A stretch of 64,000 bases of DNA, taken from the NCBI RefSeq assembly GCF_024171925.1, contig NZ_JAMTCO010000018.1, forward strand, positions 124,001 through 188,000, in the 5' to 3' direction. The DNA comes from Actinokineospora diospyrosa (GTDB lineage Bacteria; Actinomycetota; Actinomycetes; Mycobacteriales; Pseudonocardiaceae). Within the stretch, counting starts at the first letter, position 1; the number at the start of each line of letters is the position of its first letter. Positions 55,391-64,000 of this stretch are shown piece after piece. A program made the position numbers and the translations under genes. Under the pieces are notes generated by a model. That model was not told where the DNA came from. It did not search any database and worked only from the letters and a program-made list of their open reading frames with translations.

Positions 55391-56932
55391 GTGCGCGTGC
55401 TCGATCTCGCGATCATCGTGGTGTTCCTGGTCGGCATGCCGCTGCTGGGGGTGCTCATCGGCGGCAAGCAGCGCTCGGCGAAGGACTACTTCGTCGGCGA
55501 CGGGAAGATCTCCTGGTGGGTGGCCTGCCTGTCGGTGGTGTCGGCAGAGACGTCCACGCTGACCGTCCTGAGCGTGCCGACCGTGGCCTACCTCGGGGCG
55601 TTCACCTACCTGCAACTGGCGATCGGTTATGTCATCGGCCGAACGGTGGTCGCCTTCGTCCTCTTGCCGCGCTACGTCGCCGGGAACATGACCACCGCTT
55701 ACAACTACCTGGGGCAACGGTTCGGGGGTGGGTTGCAGGCGACGGCGTCGGTGACGTTCCTGCTCACCCGGCTGCTCGCCGACGGCGTGCGCCTCTTCGC
55801 GACGGCCATCCCGGTGAAGGTGGTGCTGGCGGCGTATGGAGTGGACGCCGCCTATTGGCAGATCACCGCGGTGCTAGGTGTGGCGATGGTGGCCTACACG
55901 TTCTTCGGCGGGGTCCGCGCGGTCGTGTGGGTCGATGCCATCCAGATGCTCTGGTACGTCCTGGGCGGTGCAGCCGTGATCTGGGTCTTGTCGACACGGC
56001 TGCCGGACGGGTGGTTCGGCGCGGCGGTCGACGCGGGCAAGACCCAGCTGTTCGACCTCAGCTCCGCGCCGTTGAGCAACCCCTACGCGGCCGTCACCGC
56101 GGTCCTGGGCGGGGCGGTGCTGTCGATGGCCTCGCACGGCGCCGACCAGCTCGTCGTGCAGCGGCTCATGGCCTGCAACGACGTGCGGGCCAGCCAGAAG
56201 GCGCTGATCGCCAGCGGTGTCGTGGTGTTCCTGCAGTTCGGGATGTTCCTGCTCATCGGCACCATGCTGTGGTCGTTCTACCGGGGGTTGGACCCGGTCT
56301 CGGGGCTGGGGTTGACCGCACCGGACGAGCTGTTCGCCTCGTTCGTGGTGACCGAACTGCCCAGCGGCCTGTCCGGCTTCGTGATCGCGGGCATCCTCGC
56401 CGCCGCGTTGAGCTCGTCGTTGGGCGCGCTGGCCTCCTCCACGGTCTCCGACATCCACCAGCGCGTGGTGCGCCGGGAGGTGACCGACGCCGAGAAGCTG
56501 AAGCTGGGTCGGCTGTGGACGGTGGTGTGGGCGGGTGCCCTCATCGTGTTCGCGTCGCTGTTCACCACGACCAAGAACCCGATCGTCGAGACCGCGCTGG
56601 CCATCACCGGGTACACCTACGGCGCCCTGCTCGGCGCGTTCGTGCTCGGGCTGGTGGCCAAGCGGGCGCGGCAGGCCGACGCGATCGCCGCGTTCCTGGT
56701 GACGGTGGCGGTGATGGCGTTCGTGATCCTCGCGCTGAGGTTCAGCAAGTCGACCGGGGTGTTCCTCGGCGTGGACTTCACCAAGCCGGGCAAGGACTCG
56801 GTGGCGCTGGCGTTCCCCTGGTACACGCCGCTGGGGGTGGCGGTGACGCTGTTCGTGGGCGGATTGCTCTCCCTGCGCCACCGCACACATAGCCCTACCG
56901 AGAGCAACCCGACCGAGAACAAGCCTGCTTAG
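55391..56932 (+). CDS. Sodium:solute symporter family transporter
   Basis: A 513-residue membrane protein of the SSS family with about 13 helices. It starts VLDLAIIVVFLVGMPLLGVLIGGKQRSAKDYFVG. It also has the sodium-site region SWWVACLSVVSAETST, TFFGGVRAVVWVDAIQ and the family motif ASHGADQLVVQRLMA. The substrate (a sugar, acid or nucleoside) cannot be told. The GTG at 55391 is chosen because the first helix begins there. It is divergent from ftsY. Confidence 0.9.
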   Translation: MRVLDLAIIVVFLVGMPLLGVLIGGKQRSAKDYFVGDGKISWWVACLSVVSAETSTLTVLSVPTVAYLGAFTYLQLAIGYVIGRTVVAFVLLPRYVAGNMTTAYNYLGQRFGGGLQATASVTFLLTRLLADGVRLFATAIPVKVVLAAYGVDAAYWQITAVLGVAMVAYTFFGGVRAVVWVDAIQMLWYVLGGAAVIWVLSTRLPDGWFGAAVDAGKTQLFDLSSAPLSNPYAAVTAVLGGAVLSMASHGADQLVVQRLMACNDVRASQKALIASGVVVFLQFGMFLLIGTMLWSFYRGLDPVSGLGLTAPDELFASFVVTELPSGLSGFVIAGILAAALSSSLGALASSTVSDIHQRVVRREVTDAEKLKLGRLWTVVWAGALIVFASLFTTTKNPIVETALAITGYTYGALLGAFVLGLVAKRARQADAIAAFLVTVAVMAFVILALRFSKSTGVFLGVDFTKPGKDSVALAFPWYTPLGVAVTLFVGGLLSLRHRTHSPTESNPTENKPA

Positions 56933-58353
56933 AAGATGCCTTGCTCCGGGGCCAAGATGCCGCGAGGGTCGAACCTGGCCTTCAAGCGGCGCACGCGGCT
57001 ATAGGTGGCGCCGTAGTGGCGCTGCCAGTCCCCTGGTCGGCTCGGGATAGAGCCAATCGGGTACTGAGTGCCGCCGACCGCCAGTGCCCGCTCATAGGCG
57101 GAACGGTTATCGGCCAACAACTTCTGAACCACGGCCTGGTCCGGCGGGGCTACCACGCGCAGGATGGACAAGAGGAACACGACAGGGCTATCGGGAAGCG
57201 ACACCATCGGCCGGGTGATTCGCTTGCTGGCGAACGGGTACAGCAAGATCGGGCCGCCGCCGGTGTCCGCTGGCGTGAGCTTCGCGAGCAGACTCTCGAC
57301 GTAAGAGTCGGTGACACGGTCCGGCAGGAACAGGTTGAGCCAAGGGTTGGGGAACTTAAGAGGGCGCAACTGCTCGACGACCGCGTAGACCCTGTTGAGC
57401 CAGTCGAAGTACGGCATCGGCGTGATCTCGGTCTTGGCGGCCTTGGGTAAACCGCGTAAGACGGCGTTGTCGTCGGGCGTGCTCGCGGAGTGGTAGATGC
57501 CGCCCTCCAGCAGGTAGCCCCAACCGCTGCCGGTCCAGGCAACCTGACCCTCCAGGTAGTCGAACCGACCATCGGCCAGCGCGATCCGCTGCGCGGCGGT
57601 CATGGACCGCAGGTCCGGGTAGCTGAGGTGGTAGATCCGGGCGGTTGTGGGGGCCTGGACCAGCCGCAGGGTCGCCCGCACGATCACCGCGTACTGGCCG
57701 AGGCCACCGAGCACGGCCTCGAACAGGTCCCGTTCGACGGTCGGCGAACACCGGACGAGCTTCCCCTCGCCGGTCACGACCTCCAGTTCCCGCACCGTGT
57801 CGACGAGCATCCCGTGGTGCGAGGTGGCACCACCGACACCGCCGACCGACAGCGTGCCGCCCACCGACAGTCCCAGGTAGTCGGTCGCGACCGGTGGCAC
57901 CAACCCGGCAGCCAGCGCCGCCTTGGTGACCTCCAGCCACGTGGCGCCCGCGTCCACCACCGCGCCCGCCGCCGAGACCCGGTGCACCGCCGCGAGCGTC
58001 CGCGAGTCGATGACCACACCGGCCGGTGCCTGCGCCTGCCCGTACGTCGAGTGCCCCTGCCCGCGCACGGCGACCGGGATCCGGTGCTCGGCGGCGAACC
58101 GCACCACCTTCAGCACGTCGGTCACCGATCCCGGCCGCAGCACCGCGCGGGGGCGGCGGTGCGCGATCTGGCCGTAGTCGTCGGCGGCCTCGGCCAGCGC
58201 GGCCGCGTCGGTGACCAGCTCACCGTCGAGGTGCGGCACCGGGATCCCGGCGGCACCGGCGTCGGCCTGGGCCTGGGTGACCCAGCCCAGGCCCAGCGCG
58301 TCGAACGCGACGACCGCGGCACCGAGGGTGAGGACCTGACGGCGGTTGGGCAT
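56929..58353 (-). CDS. FAD-linked oxidase, cytokinin-dehydrogenase-like
   Basis: A 474-residue exported flavoprotein. The N-terminus MPNRRQVLTLGAAVVAFDAL is a signal, possibly Tat-type. The PCMH FAD domain (about 50-230) has PVAVRGQGHSTYGQAQAP, where His101 of GHS is the covalent-FAD position in cytokinin dehydrogenases. The C-terminal about 240 residues resemble the cytokinin-binding domain. Oxidation of isoprenoid adenines is the best guess but unproven. The ATG follows GAGGAGAGCC. Its stop overlaps the symporter end by 4 bp. Confidence 0.82.
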   Translation of the reverse strand: MPNRRQVLTLGAAVVAFDALGLGWVTQAQADAGAAGIPVPHLDGELVTDAAALAEAADDYGQIAHRRPRAVLRPGSVTDVLKVVRFAAEHRIPVAVRGQGHSTYGQAQAPAGVVIDSRTLAAVHRVSAAGAVVDAGATWLEVTKAALAAGLVPPVATDYLGLSVGGTLSVGGVGGATSHHGMLVDTVRELEVVTGEGKLVRCSPTVERDLFEAVLGGLGQYAVIVRATLRLVQAPTTARIYHLSYPDLRSMTAAQRIALADGRFDYLEGQVAWTGSGWGYLLEGGIYHSASTPDDNAVLRGLPKAAKTEITPMPYFDWLNRVYAVVEQLRPLKFPNPWLNLFLPDRVTDSYVESLLAKLTPADTGGGPILLYPFASKRITRPMVSLPDSPVVFLLSILRVVAPPDQAVVQKLLADNRSAYERALAVGGTQYPIGSIPSRPGDWQRHYGATYSRVRRLKARFDPRGILAPEQGIF

Positions 58354-58405
58354 GCGGCTCTCCTCGCCAGAGATGATCAACAACCGGCGCCACGATAACC
58401 GCCGA

Positions 58406-59323
58406 TCACCGCAGCCGGTAGGCGACCAGTTCCAGGTGGAGGGTGAACCCGAGCGCGGTGAACATCCGCTCGGAGGCGTCGTTGCCCAGCGCGATCACCG
58501 CCGCGGCCTGGCACCGCACACCCTGCTCGGCTGCCAGGGTGCGCAGCAGCGCCCGCACCAGCGACCGGCCCGCGCCCGCGTCGCGCATGTTGGGGTCGAC
58601 GGCGACGTAGTCCACGTACAGCTCCTCTTGCTGCACAAACCCTGCCGCGTAGCCGATAACGCCATCAGCGCCGGTTAGCACTACCACTGTGTGGCCGCGG
58701 GTTCCGGCGACCACCTGCTCACCGCTCGCGCTGCGGTTGGGAAAACATCGCTCGTGCAGATCGACGACCTGCGCTCGAGTAGCGGGGTCGCCGTTGAGCT
58801 TGCGCGGGCCAACGGTGTCCTCGGCCGCACTGATGAGGACCGACCGCAGCGCGGCACCGGTCAGGGTGAACACCCGGCTAGCGGCGCCTGCGGCGAACCC
58901 GTGCCTGGCGGCGAAGTCGCCTAGCAGCCGGTTGAGCCGGTGCCCGTAGAGCTCGAGGTCGGTGATCCCGGCGAGCAGCGGTGAGCCGGTGGCCAGGTCG
59001 AGCAGGTCGTCGGCGGTGTTGTGCCAGACCTGGCGGGCAGCCGGGTGCCCGGCGGGGACGTCGACGAACGGCCCGTACAGCCAGGCCCTGCCCTGCTCGG
59101 GGTCCGCCTCGACGCTGAGCAGGGCGCGCACCGCGCCGTGCCCGTCCACGCCGACGACCGCGCCGGTGGCCCAGTCGGGGGTCAGCCGGGTCAGCTCCTC
59201 GGCGACCTCCTCCCCGGTGGTGCCGTGGTAGCCGACGTGGTGGCCGGGGTCGGCCTGCAGCCGGGTCACCAGCTCGACCGCGGCGGGTAGGTCCGCCTCA
59301 GTGGCGGCGCGTATCGAATACAT
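58406..59323 (-). CDS. GNAT-family N-acetyltransferase, two-domain
   Basis: A 305-residue protein with a degenerate N-terminal GNAT half (about 1-135) and a C-terminal GNAT half with the acetyl-CoA loop VDYVAVDPNMRDAGAGRSLV and the last helix DASERMFTALGFTLHLELVAYRL. The substrate is unknown. It lies 52 bp upstream of the flavoprotein gene in the same direction. Confidence 0.85.
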   Translation of the reverse strand: MYSIRAATEADLPAAVELVTRLQADPGHHVGYHGTTGEEVAEELTRLTPDWATGAVVGVDGHGAVRALLSVEADPEQGRAWLYGPFVDVPAGHPAARQVWHNTADDLLDLATGSPLLAGITDLELYGHRLNRLLGDFAARHGFAAGAASRVFTLTGAALRSVLISAAEDTVGPRKLNGDPATRAQVVDLHERCFPNRSASGEQVVAGTRGHTVVVLTGADGVIGYAAGFVQQEELYVDYVAVDPNMRDAGAGRSLVRALLRTLAAEQGVRCQAAAVIALGNDASERMFTALGFTLHLELVAYRLR

Positions 59324-59665
59324 GGTCGAAATCGTGAACGCCGCACACGCCCCGGCGCGACCGGATTACCGACGGCGCGGGCCCGCCGAGCGGTGTCCAC
59401 GATCCGGGACGGGCACCGCACCGCTCCATGTGGACGGTCCGGCTGCGCACGGCGACCACGTCGCCGCAGGCAGTGACCGTGCCCAGCGCGTCGGCACCGA
59501 TCGGCGACCACCGGTGGCCCGGATGGGCGCGTTCGTCGACCCGAGACGGTCCCGTTATTTGCGAAACGATCGGATCAGCCCATACTTTGTGCGATCCTCA
59601 CCGCGACCCGCACGTGCGCGCGGGTTTGCGCTACCCCAGAGATCTCCCCAGGAAGGCCCCAGCCG
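59324..59665. other. 342-bp gap between GNAT and small membrane protein genes
   Basis: No gene is supported. The only recognisable element is the promoter-like pair near 59559-59588. The remainder is GC-rich without repeats that I can see. Confidence 0.5.
59559..59588 (+). promoter_or_regulatory. Promoter candidate for small membrane protein
   Basis: TTGCGA (59559-59564), an 18-bp spacer and TACTTT (59583-59588) lie about 75 bp before the ATG at 59666, in the most AT-rich part of the gap. The fit to the housekeeping consensus is moderate. Confidence 0.5.
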
Positions 59666-60166
59666 ATGGCTAACTTCGACCCCAAGCGCGTCACCCCGAT
59701 CGAGTGGGCGGGTATCGGCGCTGGCGCGCTGGCGTTCATCTTCAGCTTCTTCTCGTGGTACTCGGTGAGCTACGACGGCCCGAGCGGGCTCGGCTTCGGC
59801 TTCAACCAGTCGGCGAGCGCGTGGAGCCTGGGCATCGGCGGCTGGCTGCCCGTGCTGCTGCTCGTCGCCGCCGCGGTGATCCTGCTGCTGCCGCACTTCG
59901 GGACCGCGGTGCCGAACCTGGTCACCATCTGGCTCGGCCTCGCCGCCGGTGCCGTGGTGATCCTGCTCATCCGCTGGCTGACCCTGCCCAGCGCCTCGAG
60001 CTACGGCGTCGGTGACGACAACTTCTCCGCGGGCGCGGGCTTCGGCCTCTACCTCGGTCTGCTCGCGGCGATCGCCTCCGCGGTGGGCGCGGGCTTGGCG
60101 TTCGCCAACACCCGCAAGGTCGTCCCGCCGCAGGCTCCCCCGGCCCCGGGTTACCCGGCCGCCTGA
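59666..60166 (+). CDS. Four-helix membrane protein, unknown function
   Basis: A 166-residue protein with four predicted membrane helices (about 13-33, 55-72, 76-100, 123-145) and a Pro-rich C-terminus (PPQAPPAPGYPAA). The first extracellular loop is Gly/Ser-rich and aromatic (WYSVSYDGPSGLGFGFN). Similar small proteins are common in Pseudonocardiales, but I know no function. A promoter candidate precedes it and a terminator follows. Confidence 0.85.
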   Translation: MANFDPKRVTPIEWAGIGAGALAFIFSFFSWYSVSYDGPSGLGFGFNQSASAWSLGIGGWLPVLLLVAAAVILLLPHFGTAVPNLVTIWLGLAAGAVVILLIRWLTLPSASSYGVGDDNFSAGAGFGLYLGLLAAIASAVGAGLAFANTRKVVPPQAPPAPGYPAA

Positions 60167-60179
60167 GCCAAGACGGACC

Positions 60180-60214
60180 AAAGCCCCGGCCGCACCCCCA
60201 GCGGCCGGGGCTTT
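60180..60214. terminator. Terminator between convergent membrane-protein gene and smc
   Basis: AAAGCCCCGGCCGC (60180-60193) pairs perfectly with 60201-60214 around a 7-base loop. On the plus strand it is followed by CCTTTG. On the minus strand the arm ends in TTT. It likely ends both convergent transcripts. Confidence 0.85.
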
Positions 60215-60269
60215 CCTTTGTCCACAGGGAGGTCCAGGCGGGATTTGTCCGGCTGGGACGCTCGGGCTC

Positions 60270-63200
60270 TTACTCCGCCGGAGCGGATTCCGACTCAGCG
60301 GGCGCGAGCTCGGTAGCCCCAACAGTCCCTTCAGGCTCAACCGCCTCTTTGGACTCAAGATTGGCTTCGGGGGCGGCAGGCTCAACAGCCTCGGGTGCAT
60401 CCGCCTCGACCGGGGCGGGCGCGGCCGGGATGGACTCCACCGCCGGTGCAGCCGCGGCTGCCGGGATGGCGACCGAGGGGACCTCCGCCCGGGCGGAGCG
60501 CTGGATGCGCTGGGAGATGACCTGGGTGATGCCGTCGCCGCGCATGCTCACCCCGTAGAGCGCGTCGGCGATCTCCATGGTCGGCTTCTGGTGGGTGATG
60601 ATGATCAGCTGCGAGCTGGCCCGCAGCTGCTCGAGCAGGCCGATCAGCCGCCGCATGTTGGTGTCGTCGAGCGCGGCCTCGACCTCGTCCATCACGTAGA
60701 ACGGCGAGGGCCGGGCGCGGAAGATGGCGACCAGCATGGCCACCGCGACCAGGGACTTCTCCCCGCCGGAGAGCAGCGACAGGCGCTTGACCTTCTTGCC
60801 GGGCGGGCGGGCCTCGACGTCGACGCCGGTGCTGAGCATGTCCTCGGGCTCGGTGAGGATCATCCGCCCCTCGCCGCCGGGGAACAGCACGTTGAACACG
60901 GTGATGAACTCGCGCGCCACGTCCTCGTAGGCCGAGGCGAAAACCTCGAGGATCTTGTCGTCGACCTCCTTGATGACCGTCAGCAGGTCGCGCCGGGTCG
61001 CCTTGAGGTCCTCCAGCTGGGTGGAGAGGAACTTGTAGCGCTCCTCCAGCGCGGCGAACTCCTCCAGCGCCAGCGGGTTGACCTTGCCGAGCAGCGACAG
61101 GTCGCGCTCGGCGCGCTTGGCCCGCCGCGCCTGGGTTTCGCGGTCGTACGGGGTCGACGCGGGCATGGTCACTTCTTCGCCGCGCTCTTTGGCTGCCTCG
61201 TACTCGGCGAGCTCGCCGGGGCTCGGCGGCACGGGGACCTGCGGGCCGTACTCGGCGACCAAGTCCTCCAAGCCGATGCCGAACGTCTCGGCGATCTTGG
61301 TCTCCAGCTGCTCCAGCCGCAGCCGCTGCTCGGCGCGCAGCACCTCGTCGCGGTGCACTGCGTCGGTCAGCTTCTCCAGCTCGGTGCTCAGCTCGCGGAC
61401 CTTGCCGCGCACCTCGGCGAGCACCCGCTCGCGTTCGGCGCGCTGGGCCTGGATCGCGTCGCGCTCCTGCGCGGAGCGGCCGAGGGACTCGGCGATGCGG
61501 CGCAGGGCCAGCTCACCGCCGTCGACGACGGCCTCGGCGATGGTGGCACCGCGCTTGCGCGAGGCCAGCGCCCGGGCGGAGCGCTCACGGGCCTCGCGCT
61601 CGGCGCGCGCGGCGCGGCGCAACTGGTCGGCCTTGCCCTGCAGCGCGCGGTGGCGCTCCTCGGAGGTGCGCAGGGTCAGCCTGCTCTCCATCTCCTCCTG
61701 CCGGGCGGTGGCGAGCGCGGCGGTGAACTCGTCGCGCTCGGCGGAGTCCGGCTCGTCGTCGACGGCCTGCTCCTGCTCGACCACGGCGAGCCGCTCCTCC
61801 AGCTCGGCGAGCCGGGTGAGGGCGTCGGCGCGGGCCTGCTCGACCTTGGCGCGCTGGCCGCGGGTGCGCTCGGCCTCGGCCTCGGCGGAGCGCACGGCCG
61901 CGCGCAGCCGGTTGAGGCGCTCGGCGGAGCGGGCGGCGCGGACCTTGCCCTCGTTGAGGGCCTCCTTGACCGCGTCGACCTCGGTGCGCCGGGACTGCTG
62001 CTCGGCGCGGGCGCCCTCCAGGGCGGCGGAGGCCTGCTCGGCGGCGCGCTCGGCCGCCGAGAGCTTGGCGTTCGCCTCGTCCACGGCCGCTTGGACCTCG
62101 ATGACGCTGCGGGCCTTCTCGGACCCGCCGACCGCCCAATGGGCGCCGAGGACATCGCCCTCGCTGGTCACCGCGCGCACCGCGGGGTGCAGCGCGACCA
62201 AGTCCTTGGCCTGGTCGAGGCCGTCGACCACGGCCATCCGGTCGAGGGCGCGGTGCACGGCGGGCACCAGGGCGTCGGGGGCGCGCACGAGGTCGACCGC
62301 CCAGCGGGCGCCCGGGGGCAGCGCGGGCCAGGTCGAGCGGTCCAGGGGGGTGTCCGGGCCGCCGATGAGCATCCCGGCCCGCCCGGCGTCGCCGGTGCGC
62401 AGCAGCCGCAGGGCGTCGAGGGCACCGTCGGGGTCGGCGACGGCGACGGCGTCGGCGACCGGACCCAGCGCGGCGGCCAGCGCGGCCTCGGCACCGGGTT
62501 CAACGGTCAACAGCGCGGCGACCGACCCGAGCAGTCCCGGCAGGCGGCCGGAGGCGGCGAGCAGCGCGCCCGCCCCGTCCTTGCGGGACAGGCCCAGGGA
62601 GAGCGCGTCGACCCGGGCCCGCCAGGACGCGATGTCCTTCTCCGCCTGGCGTTCGGACCGGACCAGTTCCTCGACCCGGGCGCGGGCCGCGTCCAGGGAG
62701 GAGTTGGCCTGGCTGTTGCGCTCGGCGAGGGTGGCGTCGTCGGTGTCCTCGACACCGGTCTCCTCCTGGGCGACCGCCAGTTCCTCGGCGGCGATCTCGG
62801 CGCGCTCACTGGCCTCGCCGAGGGTGTAGGACAGGCGTTCGATCTCCTCGTCGGTGGCGCCCGCCTTGCTGCGGAACGCCTCGACCTGCCCGGCGAGGCG
62901 GGCGAGCCCCTCGCGGCGGTCGGCGATGGCGCGGACGGCGGCCATGTGCGCCTTCTCGGCCGCCTGCACCATCCGCTCCAGCTCGGCGCGCCGCTCGGTC
63001 GACTCGGCCAAGGTGTAGCGGGCTTCGGCGACGGCCTCGAACAGTTCGGCCTCGCGCATCGCGGTGTGCTCGGCCTCTTCTTCCAACTCTTCCGGGTCGC
63101 GACCGCCGCGCGGTGCGTCTACCGCGGCCGACAGGTGCCGGGCTCGCTCGACAGCGAGCCGGACAGTGCCGCGTAGTCGCTCCTCTAGCGCGGAAAGCCG

Positions 63201-64000
63201 GTACCAAGTCTCTTGAGCAGCAGCGAGCTTCGGCTGGTCGACGGCGAGGTTGTCCTCAAGCTCGGTCTGCCGCGCCTGCCCGATCTCCAGCGCTTGCTCT
63301 ACCTCGGCCCTCTTGCGTCGCGCGGTGCTCTCGTCTGCCTCTTCGCGGGCAAGGTCGCCGCGCTGGGTGACGAGGTCGTCGGCGAACAGGCGCAGCCGGG
63401 AGTCACGCAGCTCGGACTGCACGGTCTGCGCCTTGCGCGCGATCTCGGCCTGCTTGCCCAGCGGCTTGAGCTGGCGGCGCAGCTCGGCGGTGAGGTCGTT
63501 GAGCCGGGTCAGGTTGGCCTGCATCGCGTCGAGCTTGCGAATGGCCTTCTCTTTGCGCTTGCGGTGTTTGAGGACGCCTGCGGCCTCCTCGATGAACGCG
63601 CGGCGCTCCTCCGGCTTGGACTCCAGGATCGCCGCCAGCTGGCCCTGCCCGACGATGACGTGCATCTCGCGGCCGATACCGGAGTCCGACAGCAGTTCCT
63701 GGACGTCCATCAGGCGGCAGCCCTGGCCGTTGATCTCGTACTCGCTGGCGCCGTCGCGGAACATCCGGCGGGTGATCGACACCTCGGCGTAGTCGATGGG
63801 CAGCGCGCCGTCGGCGTTATCGATGGTGAGGGTCACCTCGGCGCGGCCAAGAGGGGCGCGACCGGAGGTCCCCGCGAAGATGACGTCTTCCATCTTGCCG
63901 CCGCGCAGACCCTTGGCGCTGCCCTCACCCATCACCCAGCGCAACGCGTCGAGCACGTTGGACTTACCGGAGCCGTTAGGGCCGACGACGCAGGTGATGC
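60270..64000 (-). CDS. smc: Chromosome segregation protein SMC (start beyond window)
   Basis: About 1,243 residues are present. The first few tens of residues lie outside. Walker A is seen at the edge as VVGPNGSGKSN. Two long coiled coils flank a hinge (about 505-680 in the visible part), followed by the signature LSGGEKSLVAVAML and Walker B FYVMDEVEAALDD. A C-terminal tail of about 80 residues is rich in Ala, Pro and Glu (from RAEVPSVAIP) and is not part of the ATPase head. ATP-driven loop extrusion by this protein organises the chromosome. It is convergent with the small membrane protein gene. Confidence 0.97.
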   Translation of the reverse strand, partial: ITCVVGPNGSGKSNVLDALRWVMGEGSAKGLRGGKMEDVIFAGTSGRAPLGRAEVTLTIDNADGALPIDYAEVSITRRMFRDGASEYEINGQGCRLMDVQELLSDSGIGREMHVIVGQGQLAAILESKPEERRAFIEEAAGVLKHRKRKEKAIRKLDAMQANLTRLNDLTAELRRQLKPLGKQAEIARKAQTVQSELRDSRLRLFADDLVTQRGDLAREEADESTARRKRAEVEQALEIGQARQTELEDNLAVDQPKLAAAQETWYRLSALEERLRGTVRLAVERARHLSAAVDAPRGGRDPEELEEEAEHTAMREAELFEAVAEARYTLAESTERRAELERMVQAAEKAHMAAVRAIADRREGLARLAGQVEAFRSKAGATDEEIERLSYTLGEASERAEIAAEELAVAQEETGVEDTDDATLAERNSQANSSLDAARARVEELVRSERQAEKDIASWRARVDALSLGLSRKDGAGALLAASGRLPGLLGSVAALLTVEPGAEAALAAALGPVADAVAVADPDGALDALRLLRTGDAGRAGMLIGGPDTPLDRSTWPALPPGARWAVDLVRAPDALVPAVHRALDRMAVVDGLDQAKDLVALHPAVRAVTSEGDVLGAHWAVGGSEKARSVIEVQAAVDEANAKLSAAERAAEQASAALEGARAEQQSRRTEVDAVKEALNEGKVRAARSAERLNRLRAAVRSAEAEAERTRGQRAKVEQARADALTRLAELEERLAVVEQEQAVDDEPDSAERDEFTAALATARQEEMESRLTLRTSEERHRALQGKADQLRRAARAEREARERSARALASRKRGATIAEAVVDGGELALRRIAESLGRSAQERDAIQAQRAERERVLAEVRGKVRELSTELEKLTDAVHRDEVLRAEQRLRLEQLETKIAETFGIGLEDLVAEYGPQVPVPPSPGELAEYEAAKERGEEVTMPASTPYDRETQARRAKRAERDLSLLGKVNPLALEEFAALEERYKFLSTQLEDLKATRRDLLTVIKEVDDKILEVFASAYEDVAREFITVFNVLFPGGEGRMILTEPEDMLSTGVDVEARPPGKKVKRLSLLSGGEKSLVAVAMLVAIFRARPSPFYVMDEVEAALDDTNMRRLIGLLEQLRASSQLIIITHQKPTMEIADALYGVSMRGDGITQVISQRIQRSARAEVPSVAIPAAAAAPAVESIPAAPAPVEADAPEAVEPAAPEANLESKEAVEPEGTVGATELAPAESESAPAE

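Overview
The window is very GC-rich and densely packed with genes. It is chromosomal DNA of an actinobacterium, most likely of the order Pseudonocardiales (inference). The gene order follows the conserved mycobacterial block map-pbp-GNAT-ispG-rip1-dxr, rlmN-cdsA-frr-pyrH-tsf-rpsB, xerC-dprA-comM-yraN-DUF2469-rnhB-lepB-rplS-trmD-rimM-KH-rpsP, ffh-glnD-glnB-amt and ftsY-smc. Like Streptomyces and unlike Mycobacterium, it also carries a WhiG/FliA-type sigma factor gene beside xerC. I see no rRNA, tRNA, CRISPR array, prophage or intact transposon.

Layout. 1-8803: cobQ end fragment, a hydrolase, map, a lipoprotein PBP, a GNAT protein, ispG, the site-2 protease and dxr (MEP isoprenoid pathway and envelope). 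8804-17000: small membrane proteins, beta-carbonic anhydrase, a MazEF-type toxin-antitoxin pair with a compact promoter, rlmN, a His-rich PadR regulator, a secreted subtilase, a methyltransferase and a VOC protein. 17079-21160: cdsA, frr, pyrH, tsf, rpsB. 21512-28734: an M23 peptidase, whiG, an unusually long xerC, dprA with a small upstream gene, three decayed tandem copies of the comM 3' end, comM, yraN and DUF2469. 28774-35935: rnhB, three consecutive signal peptidase I genes, rplS and the rpsP-KH-rimM-trmD group. 36110-40306: pxpA, a CPBP protease, an amidohydrolase and ffh.

40307-41802 is a 1.5 kb non-coding stretch. It holds duplicated pairs of DnaA-box-like sites, a 144-bp imperfect hairpin and about seven tandem copies of a 68-bp repeat. 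41803-45890 is glnD-glnB-amt with a possible GlnR site.

46063-53742 is an accessory insertion between amt and ftsY, which are neighbours in Mycobacterium. It holds an FhuF-like protein, an aldolase-like protein, a two-component pair and a surface module (sortase, DUF4397 protein, glycosyltransferase-like membrane protein) with a second, atypical response regulator. Further accessory genes (a symporter, a cytokinin-dehydrogenase-like oxidase, a GNAT protein and a small membrane protein) lie between ftsY and smc, which runs off the right edge.

The most unusual features are the comM 3'-end array, the repeat-filled ffh-glnD gap, the 19-bp-spaced DnaA-box pairs at four places, the lepB triplication with a roughly 395-residue repeat-bearing extension, and the sortase/DUF4397/glycosyltransferase module.
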